A stretch of DNA of 64,000 nucleotides from Paracoccus sediminicola. Its GTDB lineage: Bacteria > Pseudomonadota > Alphaproteobacteria > Rhodobacterales > Rhodobacteraceae. The stretch is taken from assembly GCF_027912835.1 (NCBI RefSeq), contig NZ_CP115768.1, positions 2,207,501 to 2,271,500 of the forward strand, written 5' to 3'. Below are positions 46,559 to 55,111 of this stretch, one piece after another; position 1 is the stretch's first letter; each line of letters begins with the position of its first letter. The notes under the pieces are model-generated. The model was not told where the DNA came from, did no database searches, and saw only the letters and a program-made list of their open reading frames with translations. A program made the position numbers and the translations under genes.

Positions 46559-46655
46559 GACGCAATCCTACATCCGAGATGTCGTGATTCTTCCCTCGGA
46601 AAATTCTGGCAGATTCTATGATTCTGTCCAGAGCTCTCGCGAACAGGCCCCGCCG

Positions 46656-47909
46656 ATGACCCGATTCAACGCCCTGACCCTGCTGGCCAATGCCCTGACC
46701 GGCAACAGGAACTGGGATGCGCAGTGGCCCGAGGCGCAGCCCAGGACCGAATATGACGTCGTCATCGTCGGCGCGGGCGGGCATGGTCTGGGCACGGCCT
46801 ATTACCTCGCGAAGCAGCACGGCATCACCAATATCGCGGTGATCGACAAGGGCTGGCTCGGCGGCGGCAATACCGGGCGGAACACGACGATCATCCGCTC
46901 GAATTATCTCTATGACGAAAGCGCGCGGCTTTACGATCACTCGGTCGATCTCTGGGAGGGGCTGAGCCAGGAGCTGAACTATAACGTGATGTATTCGCGG
47001 CGCGGTGTGCTGATGCTGGCGCATAACGTGCATGACGTTCAAAGCGCGCAGCGCCATATCCACGCCAACCGGCTGAACGGGGTGGATAATCGCTGGCTCA
47101 CGCCGCAGGAATGCAAGGCGTATTGTCCGCCGCTGAACATCTCGCCGACCGCGCGCCATCCCGTGCTGGGCGGTGCGTTGCAGGAACGGGCCGGGACGGC
47201 GCGGCATGATGCCGTGGCCTGGGGCTATGCGCGCGGCGCGGCGGCGCGCGGCGTGGACATCATCCAGAACTGCCCGGTGACGGAGATCCGGCGCAACCCG
47301 GACGGCTCGGTCGCCGGGGTCGAGACCGGCAGGGGCTTCATCAAGGCGAAGAGGGTCGCGGTATCGGCAGCCGGGCATAGCTCGGTGGTGATGCAAAGCG
47401 CGGGGGTAAGGTTGCCGCTGGAAAGCTATCCCCTACAGGCGCTCGTGTCAGAGCCGGTGAAGCCGGTCCTGCCCTGCGTGGTCATGTCGAACACGGTCCA
47501 TGCCTATATCAGCCAGTCCGACAAGGGCGAGCTGGTGATCGGCTCGGGCACCGACCAATATACCAGCTACAGCCAGCGGGGCGGGCTGCCGCTGATCGAA
47601 CACACCGTCGCCGCGATCTGCGAGATCTTCCCGATCTTCACCCGGATGCGGATGCTCAGGAAATGGGGCGGCATCGTGGATGTGACGCCGGACCGCTCGG
47701 CGATCATCTCGAAAACGCCAGTGCCGGGGCTTTACGTCAATTGCGGCTGGGGGACGGGCGGGTTCAAGGCGACCCCCGGCGCCGCCCACACCTTCGCATG
47801 GACCATCGCGCGCGACGAGCCGCATCCGATCAACGCCCCCTTTACGATGGAGCGGTTCCGCAGCGGTCGTCTGATCGACGAAGCCGCCGCCGCCGCCGTC
47901 GCGCATTGA
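46656..47909 (+). CDS. soxB: Sarcosine oxidase beta subunit
   Basis: The 417-residue flavoprotein subunit of heterotetrameric sarcosine oxidase, which demethylates sarcosine to glycine. The dinucleotide motif is [18 protein letters not shown] (about 32-49), and [13 protein letters not shown] follows as in SoxB. The C-terminal [18 protein letters not shown] is the FAD-site glycine-rich segment. ATG 46656 ([10 protein letters not shown]) fits the family length; the longer frame from 46542 runs through the promoter. soxD follows after 7 bp. Confidence 0.95.
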   Translation: MTRFNALTLLANALTGNRNWDAQWPEAQPRTEYDVVIVGAGGHGLGTAYYLAKQHGITNIAVIDKGWLGGGNTGRNTTIIRSNYLYDESARLYDHSVDLWEGLSQELNYNVMYSRRGVLMLAHNVHDVQSAQRHIHANRLNGVDNRWLTPQECKAYCPPLNISPTARHPVLGGALQERAGTARHDAVAWGYARGAAARGVDIIQNCPVTEIRRNPDGSVAGVETGRGFIKAKRVAVSAAGHSSVVMQSAGVRLPLESYPLQALVSEPVKPVLPCVVMSNTVHAYISQSDKGELVIGSGTDQYTSYSQRGGLPLIEHTVAAICEIFPIFTRMRMLRKWGGIVDVTPDRSAIISKTPVPGLYVNCGWGTGGFKATPGAAHTFAWTIARDEPHPINAPFTMERFRSGRLIDEAAAAAVAH

Positions 47910-47916
47910 GGCTGCC

Positions 47917-48216
47917 ATGTTGCTGATCCATTGCCCTTATTGCGAGGAAATCCTGCCTGAGGCGGAATTCACCTATGCCGGCCAGGCCCATGTGGTCCGG
48001 CCCGAGCTTCCCTCGGCACAGTCCGACGAGGACTGGGAGGCGTTCCTGTTCATCCGCGAGAACCGTCGCGGTCCGCATGACGAACGCTGGCGACATTTTC
48101 ACGGCTGCGGGCGCTTTTTCAACGCCGTGCGCGACACGGTCAGCGACCGTTTCCTGACCACCTACAAGGCGGGCGAGCCTCGGCCCGACCTGCCAGAGCC
48201 GGAGGATCGGGCATGA
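47917..48216 (+). CDS. soxD: Sarcosine oxidase delta subunit
   Basis: The 99-residue zinc-binding subunit. CPYC at residues 6-9 and HFHGC at 60-64 supply the zinc ligands known for the family. Its stop overlaps the soxA start by 4 bp. Confidence 0.94.
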   Translation: MLLIHCPYCEEILPEAEFTYAGQAHVVRPELPSAQSDEDWEAFLFIRENRRGPHDERWRHFHGCGRFFNAVRDTVSDRFLTTYKAGEPRPDLPEPEDRA

Positions 48217-51212
48217 GTTTTCGCATCCCCGGCAAGGGCCGTGTCGATCACGCGCAGCCAGTCGGTTTCCACTTCGACGGCGTGGAGTATCAGGGCCTCG
48301 CGGGCGACACGGTCGCCTCGGCGCTGCTGGCCAATGGCGTCCATCTGATGGGGCGGTCCTTCAAGTATCATCGCCCGCGCGGCCCGGTCGCGGCAGGGTC
48401 CGAGGAACCCAATGCGCTGATCGGCACAAGCCGCGGGCCGGGCCGGGCCGAGCCCAATACCCGCGCCACCATGCAGGAAATCTGGCCCGGGCTGCGGTCG
48501 GTGTCGCAGAACCGCTATCCAGGCCTGACATTCGACATCGGCGCGGCGAATGACGCGGTCTCGCCGCTGTTTTCGGCGGGGTTTTATTACAAGACCTTCA
48601 AATGGCCGCAAAGCTTCTGGCACCGCGTCTATGAACCCTTCATCCGCGCCGCCGCCGGTCTGGGCACCGCGCCGGATCACGAAGACCCCGATCACTACGC
48701 TTCGCGCTATCTGCATTGCGATCTGCTGATCGTCGGCGCCGGTCCGGCGGGGCTGGCGGCGGCAGAGGCGGCGTCGGAACAGGGCCTCTCGGTCGTGATC
48801 GTCGATGAGAATGCCGAGGCCGGCGGCACGCTGCTGTCTGAACCTCAAGCCGTGATCGACGGGCGGCCCGCATGGAACTGGCTGGCGGCTGCGCTTGACC
48901 GACTGCGCGCGGCAGGGGTGCGGGTGATGACCCGGACCACGGCGATCGGCTATTACCACCAGAACATGATCGGCATGGTCGAGCGGCTGACCGACCATTT
49001 GCCCGAACCGAACCCCGATCTGCCGCGCGAACGGCTGTGGCGGGTCAGGGCGCGACAGGTGGTGCTGGCGCAGGGGGCCTTGGAAAAGCCCCTCGTGTTC
49101 AGTGGCAATGACCGGCCCGGCGTGATGCTGGCGGGATCTGCGCAGAGCTATCTGCACCGCTTCGGCGTGCGGGTCGGCAATGAGGCGGTGGTCGTCACCA
49201 GCCATGACAGCGCCTGGCACGCGGCCTTCGATCTGAGCGATGCGGGCACGCGGGTCAAGGCGATCATCGACACACGGCAGCAGGTCTCGGAGGATCTGGC
49301 ATCGGCGGCAAGGCTGCGGGGCATCCATGTCCGCCTGTCCCACAGCGTCACCGCGACTGGCGGGCGGCTGCGTGTCGCGCATGTGACGGTGAACCCGGTT
49401 CAGGGCGGCACGGTCGGCGCGGGTGAGCGGATCTATTGCGACTGCCTGCTGATGTCCGGGGGCTGGACGCCCTCGCTGCATCTCTTCTCGCATACGAAGG
49501 GCAGCCTGCAATGGGATGACGACCTGACCACCTTCCTGCCGAAAGACACGCCCGAAGATTGCGTGATCGCGGGCGCCGGGCGCGGTCTCTGGGGGATCGA
49601 GGCGGCGCTGAATGACGGCGCCGAACAGGGCCGGGCGGCGGTGCAGGCGCTCGGGGGCGCGGGCGGCGCGCGGCGCTATGCCGTCGATCACGACCGCACC
49701 GGCAGCGGCGAGACCATGCGAGAGCTTCCCACCGACCGCGACCCATCCCGCGTCAAGGCCTTCGTCGACTTCCAGAATGACGTGACCGCCAAGGATCTGC
49801 GGCTGGCGGTGCGCGAGGGGATGCGCTCGATCGAGCATGTGAAGCGCTATACCACCAATGGCATGGCGACCGATCAGGGCAAGATGTCCAATATCAACGG
49901 GCTGAACATCGCTGCAGACGCGCTTGGCAAGCCGCAGCCGCAGGTCGGGCTGACCACGTTCCGCCCGCCCTATACGCCGACCAGCTTCGGCGCCTTCGCC
50001 GGCTATCATCGCGGCGATCATTTCGAGCTCACCCGCAAGACCCAGATCGACCCCTGGGCCGAGGAAAAGGGCGCGGTGTTCGAGAATGTCGGCCAGTGGC
50101 GGCGGGCGCGCTATTTCCCGCAGCCGGGCGAAGACATGGACGCTGCCGTGCGCCGCGAATGTGCAGCGACGCGGGGCGGGGTCGGGATCTTCGACGCCTC
50201 GACCCTCGGCAAGATCGAGGTGGTCGGCCCGGATGCGGTCGAATTCATGAATCGCATCTATACCAACCCCTGGACCAAGCTCGCGCCGGGCCGCTGCCGC
50301 TATGGGCTGCTGCTTGGCGATGACGGCTTCATCCGCGATGACGGGGTGATCGGGCGGCTGTCGCAGGACCGGTTCCACGTCACCACTACCACCGGCGGGG
50401 CGGCGCGGGTGATGAACATGATGGAGGATTACCTTCAGACCGAATGGCCCGATCTGGATGTCTGGCTGACCTCGACCACCGAACAGTTCTCGACCATCGC
50501 GCTGAACGGCCCCCGCGCCGCCGCGCTGCTGCAACCGCTGGTCGAAGCTGTCACGCTGAGCGACGATGACTTCCCGCATATGTCCTGCGCCGAGTGCGTG
50601 GTTGCGGGACTGCCCGCGCGGCTCTTCCGGCTCAGCTTCACCGGCGAGGTCGGGTTCGAGATCAACGTCGCAGCACCCTATGGCCGCCAGCTGTGGGAGA
50701 CGCTGTGGCAGGCCGGGCAGAAGCACGGCATCTGCGCCTATGGGACCGAGACGATGCATGTGCTGCGCGCCGAGAAAGGCTATATCATCGTCGGGCAGGA
50801 CACGGACGGCACGGTCACGCCTTACGATGCCGGTATGGGCTGGGCGGTCGGCAAGAAGAAGCCCGATTTCGTCGGCATGCGCGGGCTGATGCGTCCCGAT
50901 CTGGTGGCCGAGGGGCGCAAGCAGCTTGTCGGGCTGCTGACCGAGGATCGCAGCAAGCTGGAAGAGGGCGCTCAGATCGTGCTCGACCCGGATCAGCCGG
51001 TGCCGATGAAGATGGTGGGCCATGTCACCTCATCCTACGATCAGGGCACGACCGGGCGGCCCATCGCTCTGGCGCTGATCGAGGGCGGGCATGACCGGAT
51101 GGGCGAGAGGGTGCATATCCCCATGCCCGACCGGGTGATCGCGGCGAAGATCGTGCCGACCGTGTTCCATGACCCAGAGAATGCGCGGCTGAAAATCGGG
51201 GCGGAGGGCTGA
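48213..51212 (+). CDS. soxA: Sarcosine oxidase alpha subunit
   Basis: The 999-residue large subunit. An N-terminal 2Fe-2S-ferredoxin-like domain lacking cluster cysteines (GRSFKYHRPRGP), an NAD-binding domain (LIVGAGPAGLAAAEAA, about 171-186), and a C-terminal folate-binding aminomethyltransferase-like domain (about 600-999, RRECAATRGGVGIFDASTLGK in parts). It channels the methyl group to tetrahydrofolate. ATG overlaps soxD by 4 bp; soxG follows after 2 bp. Confidence 0.95.
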   Translation: MSFRIPGKGRVDHAQPVGFHFDGVEYQGLAGDTVASALLANGVHLMGRSFKYHRPRGPVAAGSEEPNALIGTSRGPGRAEPNTRATMQEIWPGLRSVSQNRYPGLTFDIGAANDAVSPLFSAGFYYKTFKWPQSFWHRVYEPFIRAAAGLGTAPDHEDPDHYASRYLHCDLLIVGAGPAGLAAAEAASEQGLSVVIVDENAEAGGTLLSEPQAVIDGRPAWNWLAAALDRLRAAGVRVMTRTTAIGYYHQNMIGMVERLTDHLPEPNPDLPRERLWRVRARQVVLAQGALEKPLVFSGNDRPGVMLAGSAQSYLHRFGVRVGNEAVVVTSHDSAWHAAFDLSDAGTRVKAIIDTRQQVSEDLASAARLRGIHVRLSHSVTATGGRLRVAHVTVNPVQGGTVGAGERIYCDCLLMSGGWTPSLHLFSHTKGSLQWDDDLTTFLPKDTPEDCVIAGAGRGLWGIEAALNDGAEQGRAAVQALGGAGGARRYAVDHDRTGSGETMRELPTDRDPSRVKAFVDFQNDVTAKDLRLAVREGMRSIEHVKRYTTNGMATDQGKMSNINGLNIAADALGKPQPQVGLTTFRPPYTPTSFGAFAGYHRGDHFELTRKTQIDPWAEEKGAVFENVGQWRRARYFPQPGEDMDAAVRRECAATRGGVGIFDASTLGKIEVVGPDAVEFMNRIYTNPWTKLAPGRCRYGLLLGDDGFIRDDGVIGRLSQDRFHVTTTTGGAARVMNMMEDYLQTEWPDLDVWLTSTTEQFSTIALNGPRAAALLQPLVEAVTLSDDDFPHMSCAECVVAGLPARLFRLSFTGEVGFEINVAAPYGRQLWETLWQAGQKHGICAYGTETMHVLRAEKGYIIVGQDTDGTVTPYDAGMGWAVGKKKPDFVGMRGLMRPDLVAEGRKQLVGLLTEDRSKLEEGAQIVLDPDQPVPMKMVGHVTSSYDQGTTGRPIALALIEGGHDRMGERVHIPMPDRVIAAKIVPTVFHDPENARLKIGAEG

Positions 51213-51214
51213 AC

Positions 51215-51772
51215 ATGGCGCAACAACTCTCTGCGCTGCACCCCCGGATCATCGCCGAAACCGAGGGGCTGCGGGTCGAGACACTGGGTCCGCATGGCCG
51301 CATCTCGCTGCGCGCGCGGGGCGATCTTGCCGCCTTCGAGGCCCCGCTTGGTCTTCCGCTGCCCGACCGCATCGGCCAGCGTCAGGCCCGCGACAGGATC
51401 GAGGCGCTGAAACTCGGCCCCGATGAATGGCTGCTGCTGCTGCATGTCGATGCGGTCGCGGCGACGCTGGCCGCGCTTTCCGGCGTCTATGACAGCCACC
51501 CACATAGCGCCGTCGATCTTTCGGGAAGAGAGATCACCTTCCTGATCGACGGCCGGCTTGCGGCCGGGCTGCTTTCCATTGGCTGCCCGCGCGACCTCGC
51601 CTCGATCCCCGAAGGGGCCGCGCGGCGCACCGTGTTCGACGGCGCGACCGTCACGCTCTGGCACGACGCGCCTGGCCGATACCGCATGGATGTCTGGAAC
51701 AGCTTCGCCCCGTTTCTCGCGCAGACGCTTCGCCGGGGCTGCCGCGAACTCGCCGCCGAAGCCGCGCGCTAA
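51215..51772 (+). CDS. soxG: Sarcosine oxidase gamma subunit
   Basis: The 185-residue small subunit with the family features LGPDEWLLLLHVD and VDLSGREITFLIDGRLAAGLL. It starts 2 bp after soxA and completes the soxBDAG operon. Confidence 0.92.
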   Translation: MAQQLSALHPRIIAETEGLRVETLGPHGRISLRARGDLAAFEAPLGLPLPDRIGQRQARDRIEALKLGPDEWLLLLHVDAVAATLAALSGVYDSHPHSAVDLSGREITFLIDGRLAAGLLSIGCPRDLASIPEGAARRTVFDGATVTLWHDAPGRYRMDVWNSFAPFLAQTLRRGCRELAAEAAR

Positions 51773-51819
51773 GCAGGCGGCATCTGGCCGGCGGCGCGGA
51801 AATTGCGTAAGGGATGGGC

Positions 51820-53226
51820 ATGTTCCTGTCAGTTGACGACATCTTCAAGATCGGGATCGGACCCTCCTCGTCGCACACGATGGGCCCGATGATCGCCGCC
51901 GCGCGCTTCATCGAGGATTTGCGGCAGGGCCGCGGGGCCTATCCCGGCTGCGGCCCTCTGGCGCGGCTCAGTGCAACGCTGCATGGTTCGCTGGCTTTCA
52001 CCGGCAAGGGTCACGCCACCGACCGCGCGGTGATCCTCGGGCTTTGCGGGCTGGTGCCCCGGACGCTTGACCCGGACGCGGCAGAGGGGATCGAGGCGCG
52101 CGTGCGCAGGGAGAAGACCGTCTCGCCCGAAGGCCTCGGCACGCTGCGCTTTGATCCCGAGACGGATCTGGTCTTCGATTACGGCCCGCCTCTGCCCGGC
52201 CACGCCAACGGCATGGTGCTGCGCGGCCATGACGCCGACGGCAATCTGTTCTACGCCCAGACCTATTACTCGGTCGGCGGCGGCTTCATCGTGACCGAGG
52301 CCGAAATGGAAGACGCCGGCCGCGACGCCTCGCTCTCCGAGCGCAAGGAGGCACTGAACTGCCCGCACCCCTTCGGCTCGGCGGCGGAAATGCTGGAGAT
52401 GGGCCGCGCCTCGGGCAAGTCCATCGCCCGGATGAAGCGCGAAAACGAACGCGCCGTGCATGGCGGTGGTGTGGATGCCCGGCTGGACGCGATCCTCGAG
52501 GCGATGGATGACTGCATCGATCGCGGCCTGAGCCAGGAGGGTATCCTTCCGGGCGGGCTGAAGGTGCGCCGCCGGGCGAAGGCGATCCATGAGAGCCTTC
52601 AGGCCGAGCGCGGCATGAACATGCCGCAGCCCCACACGATCAACGACTGGATGAGCGTCTATGCCATGGCGGTGAACGAGGAAAACGCCGCGGGAGGGCG
52701 CGTCGTCACCGCCCCCACCAATGGCGCGGCGGGGGTGGTGCCCGCCGTCATGCGCTATTACCGCGACCACGCCAACGGCGCGACCAAAGCGGGGATGCGG
52801 GATTTCCTGCTGGTCGCGGCGGCGATCGGCGGGCTGATCAAGCATAACGCCTCGATCTCGGGCGCCGAGGTCGGCTGCCAGGGCGAGGTCGGCTCGGCTG
52901 CGGCGATGGCGGCGGCGGGGCTGTGCGCGGTGCTGGGCGGCACGAATGAACAGGTGGAAAACGCCGCCGAGATCGCGCTGGAGCATCATCTCGGCATGAC
53001 CTGCGACCCGGCAGCGGGGCTGGTGCAGGTGCCCTGCATCGAACGCAACGCGCTCGGCGCGATCAAGGCGGTGTCGGCGGCCAGCCTGTCTCTGCGCGGG
53101 GACGGGCAGCATTTCATGCCGCTCGACAATTGCATCCGGGTGATGCTGCAAACCGGCCGCGACATGAGCGACAAATACAAGGAAACCTCGCAGGGTGGCA
53201 TCGCCGTGAACCTGCCAGAATGCTGA
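51820..53226 (+). CDS. sdaA: L-serine ammonia-lyase (Fe-S dependent serine deaminase)
   Basis: The 468-residue product converts serine to pyruvate and ammonia. Signatures are [13 protein letters not shown] at the N-terminus, [14 protein letters not shown] and [18 protein letters not shown], the last carrying a cluster cysteine; further cysteines are in [14 protein letters not shown]. It is of the single-chain type. I chose ATG 51820 because AAGGGA ends 5 nt before it; ATG 51814 overlaps that site. Its place after soxG closes the sarcosine, glycine, serine, pyruvate route. Confidence 0.93.
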   Translation: MFLSVDDIFKIGIGPSSSHTMGPMIAAARFIEDLRQGRGAYPGCGPLARLSATLHGSLAFTGKGHATDRAVILGLCGLVPRTLDPDAAEGIEARVRREKTVSPEGLGTLRFDPETDLVFDYGPPLPGHANGMVLRGHDADGNLFYAQTYYSVGGGFIVTEAEMEDAGRDASLSERKEALNCPHPFGSAAEMLEMGRASGKSIARMKRENERAVHGGGVDARLDAILEAMDDCIDRGLSQEGILPGGLKVRRRAKAIHESLQAERGMNMPQPHTINDWMSVYAMAVNEENAAGGRVVTAPTNGAAGVVPAVMRYYRDHANGATKAGMRDFLLVAAAIGGLIKHNASISGAEVGCQGEVGSAAAMAAAGLCAVLGGTNEQVENAAEIALEHHLGMTCDPAAGLVQVPCIERNALGAIKAVSAASLSLRGDGQHFMPLDNCIRVMLQTGRDMSDKYKETSQGGIAVNLPEC

Positions 53227-53274
53227 GCGCCGCGCCCTTACAGCATACCCCACCCCACCTGGATCGCTGCTGAC

Positions 53275-53346
53275 CCTCCGTCATCCGGGATGGAGATCGA
53301 ACCCGGCGCCGGGTACATGCGTTTCATCCGCTGAACTAAGCGCAGC
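53275..53346 (-). other. tRNA-like sequence (degenerate)
   Basis: On the minus strand a D-arm-like TTAGTTCAGCGGATGAAACGC (in parts) is followed by a T-arm-like GGGTTCGATCTCC, in the right order, but the acceptor arms do not pair and the anticodon arm is mostly missing. It could be a decayed tRNA or a chance resemblance. Confidence 0.22.
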
Positions 53347-53388
53347 GCCTCTTCGGCGCGGCCATCCCCTCAACCACCGGAGTCCAAC

Positions 53389-54423
53389 ATGCCGCAATCC
53401 GATACCGTCAACCGCCAGTGGATCCTCAACCGCCGCCCCAAGGGCGAGCCGGATGCGGACACGCTCAAGCTGATCGAAACGGATGTGCCGCAGCCCGGCC
53501 CTGGCGAGATGTTGCTGCGCGCCGAATATCTCTCGCTGGACCCTTATATGCGTGGCCGGATGAGCGATGCCCCCTCCTATGCCGAACCGGTCGAGATCGG
53601 CGGCGTCATGGTCGGCGGCACGGTCAGCCGCGTTGTCGCCTCGCAGCTCGACGGTTTCGCGGAGGGCGACTGGGTGCTGAATTTCGGGGGCTGGCAGGAT
53701 TACACCCTCTCTGACGGGACCGAGGTGACCAATCTCGGCAAAAACCCCGACAACCCGTCCTGGGCGCTAGGCGCGCTCGGCATGCCGGGACTGACCGCAT
53801 GGGCCGGGCTGACCAAGATCGGCCAGCCGAAACCGGGCGAGACCATCGCCGTCGCCGCCGCCACCGGCCCCGTCGGCGCAACCGTGGGCCAGATCGGCAA
53901 GATCCTCGGCTGCCGCGTCGTGGGCATCGCTGGCGGGCCCGAGAAATGCAGTTACGCGGTTGAGACGCTGGGCTTCGACGCCTGCATCGACCACAAGGCC
54001 GACAACCTGAAGGAAAACCTAGCCGAGGCCACCCCGGACGGCATCGACGTGTATTTCGAGAATGTCGGTGGCAAAGTTCTGAACGCGGTGCTGCCCCGGC
54101 TGAACGACCACGCCCGCATCCCGGTCTGTGGTCTGGTCTCGCAGTACAACGCCACCTCGCTGCCCGACGGGCCGGACCGGCTCAACTGGCTGATGAGCCA
54201 GATCCTCATCAAGCGCATGACCCTGCGCGGCTTCATCGTATTCGAAGAATTCGGCCAGTATTACAACGAGTTCGCCAGCGAAGTCGGCGGCTGGATCCGG
54301 GATGGAAAGCTGCATTACCGCGAAGAGGTCATTGACGGTCTCGAAAACGCGCCAAATGCCTTTGCGGGTCTTCTGCGCGGCGAGAATTTCGGCAAGCGGG
54401 TGATCCGGCTCGGCAAGGATTGA
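53389..54423 (+). CDS. NADP-dependent oxidoreductase, zinc-free MDR family (CurA-like)
   Basis: The 344-residue product matches the leukotriene-B4 dehydrogenase/curcumin-reductase branch: SLDPYMRGRM, GMPGLTAWAGLTKIGQ, cofactor motif AAATGPVGATVGQI, and VYFENVGGKVLNAVLPRL. These enzymes reduce activated C=C bonds with NADPH. No zinc ligands are present. Substrate unknown. Confidence 0.9.
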   Translation: MPQSDTVNRQWILNRRPKGEPDADTLKLIETDVPQPGPGEMLLRAEYLSLDPYMRGRMSDAPSYAEPVEIGGVMVGGTVSRVVASQLDGFAEGDWVLNFGGWQDYTLSDGTEVTNLGKNPDNPSWALGALGMPGLTAWAGLTKIGQPKPGETIAVAAATGPVGATVGQIGKILGCRVVGIAGGPEKCSYAVETLGFDACIDHKADNLKENLAEATPDGIDVYFENVGGKVLNAVLPRLNDHARIPVCGLVSQYNATSLPDGPDRLNWLMSQILIKRMTLRGFIVFEEFGQYYNEFASEVGGWIRDGKLHYREEVIDGLENAPNAFAGLLRGENFGKRVIRLGKD

Positions 54424-54541
54424 TCCGACCGCGCCGAAAGAGTTGTGGCGCGACAAGACGACAGACTCGCTGGCGGCCCTGTCGCCCGCGACCCAGCTTT
54501 CGCGTCCTTCGGATCGACAAGGCCCCGCAGCCGATACCGAC

Positions 54542-55003
54542 CTAAACCTCTGTCCAGCTCTGCTCGACCACCGCCTCCATCGCGACGAAGCTGCTCGTGG
54601 CCGAGACATGCGGCAGGGTGGAAATCCGGTCCGCCATGATCTCGCGGAAATGCATCATATCGCGTGAGCGGATCTTCAGCAGATAGTCGAATCCGCCGGC
54701 GATCATATAGCATTCCTCGATCTCGGAAATCCCGCGGACATGGGCGTTGAACTCTTCCAGAGCCTTCTTGCGCGTATCCGACAGCCGCACCTCCATATAG
54801 GTGACATGGGTCAGCCCAAGCTGAAGCGGCGACAGGATCGCGCGATATCCGGTGATCAGCCCCATCTCCTCCATCTGGCGAATGCGCTGCGTGACCGGGG
54901 TCTTCGACAGCCCGACCTTGCGGGCCAGCTCGCTCACCGGGATGCGGGCATTGGCGACAAGCTCGGCGAGGATCCGGCGATTGGTGCTATCGAGTTCCTT
55001 CAT
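54542..55003 (-). CDS. putR: Lrp/AsnC-family regulator of proline catabolism (PutR-like)
   Basis: The 153-residue product has an N-terminal helix-turn-helix (DSTNRRILAELVANARIPVS in parts, VGLSKTPVTQRIRQME) and a C-terminal RAM ligand domain. It diverges from putA; in Rhodobacter and Agrobacterium an Lrp-type PutR in this position activates putA when proline is present. I chose ATG 55003 because GAGAGG precedes it at a proper distance; ATG 55012 abuts that site. Confidence 0.88.
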   Translation of the reverse strand: MKELDSTNRRILAELVANARIPVSELARKVGLSKTPVTQRIRQMEEMGLITGYRAILSPLQLGLTHVTYMEVRLSDTRKKALEEFNAHVRGISEIEECYMIAGGFDYLLKIRSRDMMHFREIMADRISTLPHVSATSSFVAMEAVVEQSWTEV

Positions 55004-55111
55004 CGCGCGCATCCTCTCAAAATAAGTCCATTCGCCTGCCAACCGGCTCGAATTCAGCCGCCACGCCTATTCTCTATCGGATAAACTGGCAGCTTCAACA
55101 GGAGGATGGAT

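Noticed and set aside
48162..51023. 953-residue minus-strand open frame opposite soxA
   Set aside because: The sense strand encodes a clear sarcosine oxidase alpha subunit; the antisense frame is rich in Arg, His and Gly with no motif.
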